Shown: positions 34,014 to 43,131 of the stretch, one piece after another | How positions within the stretch are numbered: the first letter of the stretch is position 1 | Layout: each line of letters begins with the position of its first letter | Source of the DNA: Alteribacillus persepolensis | GTDB lineage: Bacteria > Bacillota > Bacilli > Bacillales > Marinococcaceae | Assembly (NCBI RefSeq): GCF_900099605.1 | Contig: NZ_FNDK01000002.1 | Coordinates: forward strand, 62,001 to 126,000 | Length of the DNA: 64,000 bases | Direction: 5' to 3' | Made by a program: the position numbers and the translations under genes | Notes under the pieces: generated by a model | What the model was told of the DNA's origin: nothing | What the model saw: the letters and a program-made list of their open reading frames with translations, nothing else | Database searches by the model: none

Positions 34014-35696
34014 ATGACAAAGCAATGGTGGAAAGAATCAGTAGTGTATCAAATATACCCGCGCAGTTTTAATGATTCGAATCATGATGGTATTGGCGAT
34101 ATCCGGGGCATCATTGAAAAGCTGGATTACATAAAAAAATTGGGCATTGATGTTATTTGGCTTTCTCCTGTGTACGACTCTCCGAATGATGATAATGGAT
34201 ATGATATTCGACACTACCGACAGATTATGTCTGAATTTGGCACAATGGAAGACTTTGATGAGCTGTTAGATGAAACACACGCACGAGGGATGAAACTGGT
34301 GATGGACTTAGTGGTCAATCATACATCTGATGAACATCCTTGGTTTGTTGAATCTCGTGCTTCGACACATAACGATAAACGAGATTATTATATTTGGAAG
34401 AAAGGAGAAAACGGGAGCGAGCCAAACAACTGGGCTTCTAACTTCGGAGGTTCTGCCTGGCAGTTTGATGAAGGAACAGGGGAATATTACTTGCACTTAT
34501 TCAGCAAAAAACAGCCTGACCTTAACTGGGAAAATCCCAAACTGCGCGAAGAAGTATATGACATGATGCGCTGGTGGCTGAACAAAGGGGTAGACGGTTT
34601 TCGAATGGATGTGATTAATTTCATTTCCAAAGATCAACGGTTTTTGGACAGTGATGCGAAGCCTGGCCACGTGTATGCTTCAGGTTCTAGCTATTTTCGA
34701 AATGGGCCGCGTATTCACGAATTCTTACAAGAAATGCACAAAGAAGTCTTATCTGGCTATGATGTGATGACAGTCGGAGAGATGCCCGGTGTAGACGTGG
34801 AGCAAGCAAAACTATACACTGGTGAAGACCGTAATGAATTACATATGGTGTTTCATTTTGAACATATGGGCTTAGGCAATGGGCCTGGCGGCAAATGGGA
34901 TAATCAGCCATGGAAGCTGACCGAATTAAAGCAGATTATGACAAAGTGGCAAAAAGGACTGGAAAGTGTTGGATGGAACAGTTTGTATTGGAACAATCAC
35001 GATCAGCCGCGGGCAGTAACACGATTTGGTGACGATGCAGACTACCGCGAACAATCTGCTAAAATGTTAGCCACATGTCTTCACATGATGAAGGGCACAC
35101 CGTATATTTATCAAGGGGAAGAGATTGGGATGACCAATGTTTCCTTCCCGTCTATTACTGATTATAAGGACATTGAAACATGGAACTGGTATCAAGAACA
35201 AAAAGAAAAATTTGGCCGGGATCATTCTTCTTTCATGGCATCTATTTACGACCGCAGTCGTGATAATGCTAGAACACCGATGCAATGGAGTGATTCCGCA
35301 AATGCCGGCTTTACAGATGCCAAGCCGTGGATTGGCGTAAATCCAAACTACAAAAACATCAATGTGAAACAGTCTTTAGAGAACCCAGATTCTGTGTTCT
35401 ACTATTATCAAAAACTCATTCAGCTGCGAAAACGTGAACAGACTATTGTTTATGGAGATTATGAATTGCTGCTAGAAGATGACGAAGAGGTATTTGCTTA
35501 CACGCGGACGTTAAAAGGTGAAACACTGTTGATTGTTTGCAACTTTACCGGCAAGTATATTACAAGGGAGTTTCCCTCTTTTTCAAACAAGCCGAAGACT
35601 CTGCTTATTACAAATAACGACGAGCGCACAGATATGGATGCCCTTGACAGAGTCCGGCTTCTTCCGTACGAGGCATTAGTGTATAAGTTCTCGTAA
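34014..35696 (+). CDS. malL: GH13 oligo-1,6-glucosidase / alpha-glucosidase
   Basis: Hydrolyses alpha-glucosidic bonds in short oligosaccharides in the cytoplasm (no signal peptide). The 560 residues match the MalL length. Catalytic residues are Asp199 in GFRMDVINF, Glu256 in TVGEMPG and the Asp of NNHDQPR. The residue after the nucleophile is Val200; in this family Val there favours alpha-1,6 bonds, whereas Ala or Thr favours alpha-1,4. AAAGGGTGAT precedes the start. No sugar transporter or regulator adjoins it. Confidence 0.88.
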   Translation: MTKQWWKESVVYQIYPRSFNDSNHDGIGDIRGIIEKLDYIKKLGIDVIWLSPVYDSPNDDNGYDIRHYRQIMSEFGTMEDFDELLDETHARGMKLVMDLVVNHTSDEHPWFVESRASTHNDKRDYYIWKKGENGSEPNNWASNFGGSAWQFDEGTGEYYLHLFSKKQPDLNWENPKLREEVYDMMRWWLNKGVDGFRMDVINFISKDQRFLDSDAKPGHVYASGSSYFRNGPRIHEFLQEMHKEVLSGYDVMTVGEMPGVDVEQAKLYTGEDRNELHMVFHFEHMGLGNGPGGKWDNQPWKLTELKQIMTKWQKGLESVGWNSLYWNNHDQPRAVTRFGDDADYREQSAKMLATCLHMMKGTPYIYQGEEIGMTNVSFPSITDYKDIETWNWYQEQKEKFGRDHSSFMASIYDRSRDNARTPMQWSDSANAGFTDAKPWIGVNPNYKNINVKQSLENPDSVFYYYQKLIQLRKREQTIVYGDYELLLEDDEEVFAYTRTLKGETLLIVCNFTGKYITREFPSFSNKPKTLLITNNDERTDMDALDRVRLLPYEALVYKFS

Positions 35697-35825
35697 AACA
35701 GAATCAGCTAGACGCTGGTTAAGCGGCAAAACATGAACGCGGTCTCCAGCGTGCGAAGCATTGACAGTGGAAAGGCATGGAAGAAGAGAAGCTGTGTATT
35801 GCAAGGAAAATAGAATGAGAATAGA

Positions 35826-35863
35826 GAAAGCCGGCAAACGCATGAAACGTTGGCCGGCTTTTT
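35826..35863 (+). terminator. Rho-independent terminator
   Basis: AAAGCCGG(C) and (G)CCGGCTTT with T5; lies between convergent genes. Confidence 0.78.
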
Positions 35864-35935
35864 CGTTCCACTTTAGGGACGTTTTCTTTTATAAAAGAAT
35901 ACATAGTTGGAGGTTCATGATCCAGCGCTAGTTTT

Positions 35936-36967
35936 TTATATCGTACTGTGGTGTGGAGAAGCTGTACGCGGTTGAAGGCGGAATGCATCAGCTAACAGTT
36001 TGTAGGAGCGGCGTTTCTTTTCCGCATCATAAATATTGGTAATTACCATGATTTCATCGGTTTGATATCGTTTGCTAAATTGTTGTAATGTTTCTTTGAC
36101 ATAATCGGGTGTTCCGATGACTGTACGTTTCCGGTTTTCCTCGATGCGTTTTTCATCGTCTTTAGACAATGGTGTTTGTTTTGCTTCCTCCACAGAAACA
36201 ATTTGTGTACTTCTTCCTTTTTCAACAGCTAACAGCCACAAATCCTGGCTTAAGGCTAAATCTTCTGCTTCTTGTTGAGTATCTGCGCAAACGACGAAAA
36301 TACATGCATTGATTTTAGGTTCAGGCATTCTCTCACTTGCTTGAAAAGACGATAAATATTTTTCAGCTGCTTCCTGGCCGTATTCTGGATTAATAAAATG
36401 TCCATATGTAAAGCCGGTACTGTTAGCAGCAGCGTGTTTGGCTGCACGCCTGGATAATCCAAGCACCCATGTTTCAGGCAGAGTGTCGATGGCTGGAGAT
36501 GTTTTAATTGTGCGGTACGGGTGATCTTTAGGAAGGTCTTCATCTAAGAATCCTTGCAAATCAGCTAGCTGTCGCGGAAACTCCATTAAATTTTTCTTGT
36601 TTCCATCGGTGAGTGCCAGTCGAATTGTTTCTCCTCCGCCTGGTGAACGGCCGACACCCAAATCAATACGATTTGGAAACAGGGCCTCAAGCAACTTGAA
36701 GTTTTCAGCGACTTTATAAGGGCTGTACTGAGGAAGCAAAACGCCCCCTGAACCGATACGAATCTGTTCAGTCGATGTTGCCAAGTGGGATATAAGCACT
36801 TCCGGCGATGTACTGGCCAATCCGCTCGTACTGTGGTGCTCGGCAACCCAAAATCTGGTATATCCGAGTTCTTCGGCGAGCTGGACAAGCTGCTTGGTCT
36901 GCTTTAAAGCCTGGCGTGCGTCAGACCCTTTTGATATCGGGGATTGATCAAGGATGCTAAGTCTCAA
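35936..36967 (-). CDS. LLM-class flavin-dependent oxidoreductase
   Basis: 343-residue bacterial-luciferase-like TIM barrel. The N terminus MRLSILDQSPI, the RFWVAEHHS segment, IRIGSGGVLLPQYSPYKVAE and the ALFPNRIDLGVGRSPGG motif place it in the YceB/YwcH-type group B of luciferase-like monooxygenases that use FMNH2. Single gene convergent with malL; substrate unknown. Confidence 0.86.
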   Translation of the reverse strand: MRLSILDQSPISKGSDARQALKQTKQLVQLAEELGYTRFWVAEHHSTSGLASTSPEVLISHLATSTEQIRIGSGGVLLPQYSPYKVAENFKLLEALFPNRIDLGVGRSPGGGETIRLALTDGNKKNLMEFPRQLADLQGFLDEDLPKDHPYRTIKTSPAIDTLPETWVLGLSRRAAKHAAANSTGFTYGHFINPEYGQEAAEKYLSSFQASERMPEPKINACIFVVCADTQQEAEDLALSQDLWLLAVEKGRSTQIVSVEEAKQTPLSKDDEKRIEENRKRTVIGTPDYVKETLQQFSKRYQTDEIMVITNIYDAEKKRRSYKLLADAFRLQPRTASPHHSTI

Positions 36968-37098
36968 CAGAACAGTCTCCTTTCGTATGTCCTTTCCTTA
37001 CATAGTCTGTGCTGATTATGGAGGACATAAAAGAAAAATAGCAATAAGTTTGCATAGAGGCAGGAACGAAAACGAATGAAGCCGCTTTTAATGCGTAT

Positions 37099-37137
37099 AA
37101 TAGCCTGCTGCGTAGGCGGGATATGCAGCAGGCTATT
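37099..37137 (-). terminator. Hairpin terminator downstream of nitroreductase
   Basis: AATAGCCTGCTGC and GCAGCAGGCTATT are perfect 13-base arms directly 3' of the minus-strand nitroreductase stop; the T-tail is short. Confidence 0.65.
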
Positions 37138-37139
37138 GT

Positions 37140-37661
37140 TTAAAACGTGCCATAATGAACTAATTCGCTATTTTCTGGCGGTGTTTTTTTGCCGGGATGA
37201 GAGGCAGGATAACCCAGGCCTAAAATGGCAACGACCCGGCGGTCTTCTGGAATCGAAAGCGCTTGGCGGACATGTCCTTCTCGTTTGGCTGATTCTTCTT
37301 CGTCTTGGGAGTGATAAATGGCTCCAAAAGCAGAACCAAGTCCATGATCTACTGCAGCCAGCCAAATAAAGCTGCAGGCAATCGAAGCATCTTGGAGCCA
37401 GTATTTACTAACATCTGGCCGGCCGGTTACGACAACCGCTGCTTTGGCTTCTTTTAACCAAGGAATAAATGGAGAGGCTCCTTCTAAATGGTCGAGCATG
37501 TCTCGGTTTTGGACAACAATAAATTCGCGTGACGGCAGACTGTTGCCGGCAGGCGCTAAAACGGCGGCATCAAGCACTTCCTTCATCGCATCATGCGGAA
37601 TGTCTTTGTCCTGATAATGGGTGATCTCACGACGATTGCGAATAATGTCTTTAAATTCCAC
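37140..37661 (-). CDS. Nitroreductase-family protein
   Basis: 173 residues of the FMN-dependent nitroreductase superfamily. The start EFKDIIRNRREITHYQDKDI, the APAGNSLPSREFIVV segment and the C-terminal VAILGLGYPA are family hallmarks. GTG 37661 is chosen because the family usually starts at this Glu-Phe-x-Asp and AAAGGG lies upstream; an open frame continues to 37712, overlapping the GbsR-type gene. It probably shares a transcript with that upstream regulator. Confidence 0.85.
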   Translation of the reverse strand: MEFKDIIRNRREITHYQDKDIPHDAMKEVLDAAVLAPAGNSLPSREFIVVQNRDMLDHLEGASPFIPWLKEAKAAVVVTGRPDVSKYWLQDASIACSFIWLAAVDHGLGSAFGAIYHSQDEEESAKREGHVRQALSIPEDRRVVAILGLGYPASHPGKKTPPENSELVHYGTF

Positions 37662-37708
37662 TGTAAAACGCCCTTTCTTATAGGAATTAAAGCTCTGCTT
37701 GTATCTTA

Positions 37709-38260
37709 TCATTTTTTCTCGACGATTTGAAAAATATCGCCATTTTCAAACAGCGCAATGACTTCATCGAGCCAGCTGTAATACCGAACCGCGTGGTTTA
37801 ATTTGTCCATATCTTTTTTGATTTGTTCTTTTATTTGGGGGTCAATCGTGTGTTCATACATACGTTGCATCGCCTCAGTAGCTTGCAAGGCAGCATGATA
37901 GTTGTTATCCGTTGCCTCGCGCCAGCGGTTAACAAATACAGATGTAAACGACTGATACCAATCATCTTCTGTTTGATAAAGGTCTTTGCGTACGCCTTTT
38001 TCCCATACGCGAGACAGCATAGAAGCTTCTGTTAACGCTCTCACACCTGTGCTCATGCTTGTTTTGCTCATTTCAAGTGCTTGGCTCATGTTATCTAGTG
38101 TCATTGGTTTATCGGAAAATAAGATCGTGCCATATAAGCGCCCGTTCGTCTCTGAAATTCCATACAGCCCCATGTTCTGTGCCATAACGGAGATAAAACG
38201 ATGCCTGATATGCTGGAGTTTGTCCCACTCTGCTGTTTGTTGATCGCTGCTTGGTTCCAT
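37709..38260 (-). CDS. GbsR/OpcR-type MarR-like repressor
   Basis: 183 residues. RRFISVMAQNMGLYGI-like N terminus, SETNGRLYGTILFSDKPMTL and MSQALEMSKTSMSTGVRAL form the winged helix of the GbsR subfamily, whose members repress glycine-betaine synthesis or choline/betaine transport genes in Bacillus. AGGAGG precedes the start. It is divergent from opuAA-AB-AC, with a perfect palindrome in between, so it is the likely repressor of that operon. Confidence 0.86.
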   Translation of the reverse strand: MEPSSDQQTAEWDKLQHIRHRFISVMAQNMGLYGISETNGRLYGTILFSDKPMTLDNMSQALEMSKTSMSTGVRALTEASMLSRVWEKGVRKDLYQTEDDWYQSFTSVFVNRWREATDNNYHAALQATEAMQRMYEHTIDPQIKEQIKKDMDKLNHAVRYYSWLDEVIALFENGDIFQIVEKK

Positions 38261-38392
38261 CGCTTCGCACCTCCTTAGCCAGTATGTGATAGTTACAAAG
38301 TGTAACAGAAGAAGGGAAACGACAAAAATGACTAACCGAAGATAAAAATGTCGAAAAAAGCAGAAATAAGAAGAAAGAAGAATATAAGCTTT

Positions 38393-38410
38393 GTAAAGTT
38401 TAAACTTTAC
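38393..38410. promoter_or_regulatory. Perfect 18-bp palindrome, candidate repressor operator
   Basis: GTAAAGTTTAAACTTTAC is a perfect inverted repeat lying directly upstream of TTTACA (38413-38418) and TAGATA (38435-38440), a plausible opuA promoter, and 133 bases from the divergent GbsR-type gene. It has the size expected of an operator for a dimeric MarR/GbsR protein. Confidence 0.6.
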
Positions 38411-38522
38411 GTTTTACACAAAGCGTATTTTCAATAGATAAGATTTGCTACTTTATCCCTACTGACGTATAGTGGAAAAAGTGATTGAGAGAACGAAGAC
38501 AGTAAAAAAGAGGTGTATAAAG

Positions 38523-39725
38523 GTGGCCAAATTAGAAGTTGATGGCCTGACGAAAGTTTTTGGCAAGAAACCAAAAAAGGCTTTAGAGCTGTTAGAGAAA
38601 AACAAAAGCAAAGATGACATCTTACAAGAAACGGGTAATACCGTTGGGGTGAACCGGGCCTCTTTTTCCGTAGAAGACGGAGAGATTTTCGTTATCATGG
38701 GGCTTTCAGGCAGTGGTAAATCGACACTTGTTCGTCTGTTGAATCGACTGATTGATCCAACTGTTGGGAATGTCTGGGTAGATGGTGAAAACCTGGCGGA
38801 AATGAATGATAAGCATCTGCGTGATACACGGCGCAAGAAAATGAGCATGGTCTTTCAAAAGTTTGGACTGTTTCCATTTCGTACAGTATTAAGTAACGTG
38901 GAGTACGGCCTTGAAGTTCAAGGGGAAGAAAAAGAATCCAGACAAGAAAAGGCATTAGAGGCGTTAGAATTAGTAGGACTGAAAGGTTATGAAAATATGT
39001 ATCCAGACGAGCTCTCAGGTGGTATGCAGCAGCGCGTTGGATTAGCACGAGCACTTGCGAATGACCCGGACATTTTATTAATGGATGAAGCGTTCTCGGC
39101 ACTTGATCCACTAATTCGAAAAGATATGCAAGATGAACTGTTGGATTTGCAGACAAAAATGAAGAAGACGATTGTGTTTATTACACACGATTTAGATGAA
39201 GCACTGCGAATAGGGGACCGAATTACGATTATGAAAGATGGAGCAATTGTTCAAATCGGCACTCCTGAAGAGATACTGATGGAGCCGGAAAACGAATATG
39301 TTGAAAAATTCGTAGAAGATGTAGACCGCTCTAAAGTGTTTACTGTTGAGCATGTAATGACAAGAGCGGAATCGGTGAATGTGGAAAAAGAAGGACCGCG
39401 CGTTGCTCTTAAACGAATGAAGGAAGCAAATATATCAAGCATTTATGTAACAGATAGAGAGCGTAATCTGCTCGGTATTGTTCATGCAAGCGATGTGTCA
39501 CGTCTTGTGACAGAAAACAAAGACCAGTTACAAGAAGTGATTCAAGAGAATGTTCCTACGACCGCAAAAGATACGGTACTGCGTGATATTATGAACCTAT
39601 TAACATATCAAAATGTACCATTGGCTGTTGTAGAAGACGGAAAATTAAAAGGTGCTGTTGTACGCGGAACAGTTATTGCAGCGTTATCCGGAAGCGAGGT
39701 GGAAAATGTTGGACTTTCTTCCTAG
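38523..39725 (+). CDS. opuAA: Glycine betaine ABC transporter ATP-binding protein
   Basis: 400 residues, close to the 418 of Bacillus subtilis OpuAA. Walker A is GLSGSGKST, signature LSGGMQQRVGLARAL, Walker B DILLMDEAF. C-terminal tandem CBS domains (FTVEHVMTRAES... and DTVLRDIMNLLTYQN...) sense ionic strength in related osmoporters. GTG 38523 has GAGGTG 8 bases upstream; an earlier frame to 38472 lacks a site. First gene of opuAA-AB-AC. Confidence 0.93.
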   Translation: MAKLEVDGLTKVFGKKPKKALELLEKNKSKDDILQETGNTVGVNRASFSVEDGEIFVIMGLSGSGKSTLVRLLNRLIDPTVGNVWVDGENLAEMNDKHLRDTRRKKMSMVFQKFGLFPFRTVLSNVEYGLEVQGEEKESRQEKALEALELVGLKGYENMYPDELSGGMQQRVGLARALANDPDILLMDEAFSALDPLIRKDMQDELLDLQTKMKKTIVFITHDLDEALRIGDRITIMKDGAIVQIGTPEEILMEPENEYVEKFVEDVDRSKVFTVEHVMTRAESVNVEKEGPRVALKRMKEANISSIYVTDRERNLLGIVHASDVSRLVTENKDQLQEVIQENVPTTAKDTVLRDIMNLLTYQNVPLAVVEDGKLKGAVVRGTVIAALSGSEVENVGLSS

Positions 39726-40545
39726 GCTTCCATTAGCAGACTGGATTGACGCATTTGTTGACTGGCTAAAAAATGCTGATTTCATTTTTGACTCCTTAAC
39801 ATCCTTTATCAGTGCTATTATTGAGGGATTGGATGCAGGAATCGGATTTTTTCCATCATGGTTATTAATTGTGCTGTTAACCGCGATTACGTATTGGTTT
39901 GCCGGCAGAAAAACAGGATTGACAGCTTTTGTCTTTATTGGCCTGTTTTTAATCGATAATATGGGCTATTGGGACGGTATGGTATTGACGCTGGCTATCG
40001 TCATTTCCGCCTCTTTAATTTCTGTCATTGTCGGTGTGCCATTTGGCATTTGGATGTCGAAAAACGATGTAGTAGAAGGAGCTATTAAGCCTGTGCTGGA
40101 TTTCATGCAGACCATGCCGGCATTTGTTTACTTAATTCCTGCCGTTGCTTTTTTCGGTATCGGAGAAGTGCCAGGGGTTGTGGCTTCTGTTATCTTTGCC
40201 ATGCCGCCTACTATTCGTTTGACGAATCTAGGGATACGGCAAGTATCAACAGAAGCGATTGAAGCAGCTGATGCTTTTGGTTCAACACCAGCTCAGAAGC
40301 TATTTAAAGTGCAGCTGCCTATGGCAAAAGTTACTATTATGACAGGAGTCAACCAAACAATTATGCTTGCTTTGTCTATGGTTGTTATTGCTTCGATGAT
40401 TGGGGCAGGCGGTTTAGGTACAGAAGTATACTACGCAGTGGGCCGTAATGATGCTGGTGGAGGATTTGAAGCCGGTTTTGCTATTGTCATACTGGCCATT
40501 ATTTTAGACCGTTTAACACAAAGCTTCAGCAACGGCCGCAAGTAA
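39706..40545 (+). CDS. opuAB: Glycine betaine ABC transporter permease
   Basis: 279 residues with about six to eight membrane segments and the binding-protein-dependent permease loop AIEAADAFGSTPAQKLFKVQLP (EAA motif). ATG 39706 overlaps the end of opuAA by 20 bases, with GCGAGGTGG upstream. Works with OpuAA and OpuAC to import glycine betaine and related compatible solutes under osmotic stress. Confidence 0.93.
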   Translation: MLDFLPRLPLADWIDAFVDWLKNADFIFDSLTSFISAIIEGLDAGIGFFPSWLLIVLLTAITYWFAGRKTGLTAFVFIGLFLIDNMGYWDGMVLTLAIVISASLISVIVGVPFGIWMSKNDVVEGAIKPVLDFMQTMPAFVYLIPAVAFFGIGEVPGVVASVIFAMPPTIRLTNLGIRQVSTEAIEAADAFGSTPAQKLFKVQLPMAKVTIMTGVNQTIMLALSMVVIASMIGAGGLGTEVYYAVGRNDAGGGFEAGFAIVILAIILDRLTQSFSNGRK

Positions 40546-40619
40546 GTGCGTTTATCTCTTGTTTTTGTTTAAGCAAGAGTAAACATAAATAAATTTTATT
40601 TAAAAGGAGTGGGTCAATC

Positions 40620-41549
40620 ATGTTGACAACATGGAAAAAGGCTGGTGCAGCAGCGGGGCTTTCTTTGTCACTAGTACTTGCCGCATGTGGCGCGGAAGAG
40701 GAAGAGCCAGCAGAAGAAGCACCGGAAGGAACAGAAGAAGGCAGCGAAGAAGCTTCGAGTAACCTTGGAGAAGAAGTTGATTATACTATTACAGGAATTG
40801 ATGCTGGTGCCGGTGTCATGGCTTCAGCTGAACAAGCCATCGAGGACTACGGCTTAGAGGATTGGGAATTGCAGCCAAGTTCGGATGCAGCAATGACTAG
40901 TGCTTTAACAGAAGCAGTGGAAAATGAAGAGCCAATTGTTGTAACGGGCTGGAATCCTCACTGGAAATTTGCCGTACATGATTTGAAATATCTTGAAGAT
41001 CCAGAAGGTTCCTTTGGGGAAGCCGAGGACATTCACACCCTTGTACGCAATGGATTGGAAGAAGACAAGCCTGAAGCATATGAAGTACTTGATAACTTCG
41101 CTTGGGAAGGCGAGGACATGGAAGAAGTAATGCTTGATATTTATGAAGGTACAGATGAGCAAGAAGCAGCTCGTAATTGGGTGGATGAAAATGAAGATAC
41201 CGTTTCCGAGTGGACAGAAGGTGTAGAAGAAGTTGAAGGCGAAGAAATCAGCTTAGTATTTGTTGCATGGGATTCTGAAATTGCTTCTACGAATGTCATT
41301 GCAGAAGTGTTGAAAGACGTAGGTTATGAAGTAGAAACGACTTCGATGGAAGCACCGCACATGTTTGCAGCAATTGCTGAAGATGAAGCAGATGCAATGG
41401 TAGCAGCATGGCTTCCAGCGACACATGAACAGTACTATAATGATTATGAAGGTGAATTTGAAGATTTAGGTGTTAACCTTGAAGGAGCAAAAATCGGCTT
41501 GGTTGTACCTGAATATGTAGAAGCAGACTCCATTGAAGATCTTCAATAA
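40620..41549 (+). CDS. opuAC: Glycine betaine-binding lipoprotein
   Basis: 309 residues. Signal peptide with lipobox LAAC (Cys about 21), then a strikingly acidic linker of about 25 residues dominated by Glu, and an OpuAC-type binding domain beginning VDYTITGIDAGAGVM. Trp residues in VTGWNPHW, FVAWDSEIAS and VAAWLP correspond to the aromatic cage that holds the trimethylammonium head. The whole protein is acidic, as expected for an exposed protein of a halophile. AAGGAG is 10 bases before the start. Confidence 0.94.
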   Translation: MLTTWKKAGAAAGLSLSLVLAACGAEEEEPAEEAPEGTEEGSEEASSNLGEEVDYTITGIDAGAGVMASAEQAIEDYGLEDWELQPSSDAAMTSALTEAVENEEPIVVTGWNPHWKFAVHDLKYLEDPEGSFGEAEDIHTLVRNGLEEDKPEAYEVLDNFAWEGEDMEEVMLDIYEGTDEQEAARNWVDENEDTVSEWTEGVEEVEGEEISLVFVAWDSEIASTNVIAEVLKDVGYEVETTSMEAPHMFAAIAEDEADAMVAAWLPATHEQYYNDYEGEFEDLGVNLEGAKIGLVVPEYVEADSIEDLQ

Positions 41550-41588
41550 ATAAAATGCAGCAGAGGCTGGGGAAAACCCAGTAAATGC

Positions 41589-41618
41589 AAAACCCCTCAC
41601 TTATTGTGAGGGTTTTTT
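41589..41618 (+). terminator. Rho-independent terminator of opuA operon
   Basis: AAAACCCCTCAC and GTGAGGGTTTT with TTATT loop and T6. Confidence 0.88.
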
Positions 41619-42079
41619 GCGTAAAAAAGAGGATAGTACAAAATACATCCGCTTGCTGCTAGCAAGGCTTCAGCTAACCGGCGGAAGATCACCCGTCGAT
41701 GGATGGACCTTCAGGTGCTTGCTTCGATGCACACAACGTGTGGCCAACGCCGACACTAGCACGTCCTGTGCGTCGAAGCACGAGCCGAAGATTCACGTGG
41801 TAATGGCTTTTCTTTACCAAGTTAGCTGAGGCTGTGCCCGCGGAACGCGACGTATTTTGACGGAGCAATGATAGAAATCAGTATGCTAAACAGATAATCC
41901 GGACTGATTGTAATAAATCGTTCGGATTATTATGTCGTTCCTACCCTTTTATCCCAGTTTTTTTTGCATTTTTTCAGTTTCAATGTGCAAATGCCTGATG
42001 TTATACAGTTCCATGTGAAACAAGCAAACACGGGATGTTCCGTTTTTATCTTGCGTAGAACAGCCATTCTCTGCATGTA
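41619..42079. other. Intergenic stretch filled by dispersed repeat
   Basis: No gene is seen. It carries a copy of a dispersed repeat (41738-41878) and a following hairpin with arms ATAATCCG / CGGATTAT at 41894-41930. The remaining 41931-42079 is AT-rich without features. Confidence 0.55.
41738..41878 (+). repeat. Dispersed intergenic repeat, copy 1
   Basis: Bases 41738-41796 align without gaps to 61447-61505 with 7 mismatches in 59. Bases 41816-41878 align to 53546-53608 at roughly 80 percent identity, both ending AGCAATGATAGAAAT. This copy therefore contains both halves of the element. Confidence 0.7.
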
Positions 42080-43105
42080 CTACAATCCGCTGCTGATAAA
42101 TTGCTGATATAAATGCTTTGCTGTCCGGGCTTCATTGGTGCCATGTATCAATACCCGTCCGTCTTTAAAGACAGAAAAGCGGTAATTATTGATTGTGCAT
42201 AAAAGAAGATATTTGTTTCTTTTGACTTCTCCGTAGTTTTTTAATGTGTTTGCAAGAGAAGTTAAATTACAGGATGTTGTTTCGGCAGGGCGAATTTGTA
42301 CGGTATTGCGGCCGCATAATACATTTAGTTTCATATTGTTTTCTTGAACTAAATATGGATATGTCCGATTTGGTCCGCAAGAAGGGCATTTTTCTTTGCG
42401 GGCACTGTTTACACGAATGGATTGCTGCTCGTTTTTCCAAACGTCGAAAAAAAGCAGGGTGTTTCTTACCTTGTCATATTGTTTGGTTAATACCTTGAGT
42501 GCTTCTGTCATTTGATGAGCAGAAGTCATAAGAACTACCGGGGTAATAATGCCATTTGTTTCACAGCTCATGCTGTCTGCAGGCAGTGCTGGCAGAAGAC
42601 AGCGCAGGCAAGGAGTTATTTTGGGAAGAAATGTATACGTCATGCCAAAGCTGCCAGCAAAAGCAGCGAAAATCCATGGTATTTGATATTGCTGAGAAAG
42701 GTCATTGATAATAAAGCGAATGTCGTAATTATCACTGCCATCTATGATAAGGTCACAATGGCGAACAAGCTTTTTGAGGTTGCCGGCGTGAGCATCGAGC
42801 ACATACGCTTTAATCGCAGTGTCGGAATTAATTTGCTGCAGCCGTGTTTTAGCAGCGACTGCTTTTGGCTGATGTTTTCGAATGTCCTCTTCGCTGTAAA
42901 GCTGTTGACGGTGAAGGTTAGAGAGTTCAACAACGTCACGGTCAACAATCGTTAATTTGCCAACACCTGCACGTACTAATGTTTCTGCACCAGTACTTCC
43001 CAATGCACCAGCCCCGAGGATAAGGACGTGTTTATCTTTCAATTTTTTTTGGCCGCCTTTTCCGATGCCGGGGAAACGTTCTTGTCTGCTGTAGCGCGTC
43101 TCCAC
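42080..43105 (-). CDS. moeB: MoeB/ThiF-family adenylyltransferase
   Basis: Activates the C terminus of a ubiquitin-like sulfur carrier (MoaD or ThiS) by adenylation. 341 residues with the nucleotide motif GAGALGSTGAETLVRAGVG, catalytic-site RxxxQ-type region LSNLHRQQLYSEEDI, IIDGSDNYDIR, and two CxxC zinc pairs (CLRC and CPSC). A C-terminal region of about 85 residues extends beyond the core. GTG start with GGAGG upstream. It follows moaA by 26 bases, which favours the molybdopterin role. Confidence 0.86.
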   Translation of the reverse strand: METRYSRQERFPGIGKGGQKKLKDKHVLILGAGALGSTGAETLVRAGVGKLTIVDRDVVELSNLHRQQLYSEEDIRKHQPKAVAAKTRLQQINSDTAIKAYVLDAHAGNLKKLVRHCDLIIDGSDNYDIRFIINDLSQQYQIPWIFAAFAGSFGMTYTFLPKITPCLRCLLPALPADSMSCETNGIITPVVLMTSAHQMTEALKVLTKQYDKVRNTLLFFDVWKNEQQSIRVNSARKEKCPSCGPNRTYPYLVQENNMKLNVLCGRNTVQIRPAETTSCNLTSLANTLKNYGEVKRNKYLLLCTINNYRFSVFKDGRVLIHGTNEARTAKHLYQQFISSGL

Positions 43106-43131
43106 TTGCCCCTCGCCTCCTTTGCACAGAT

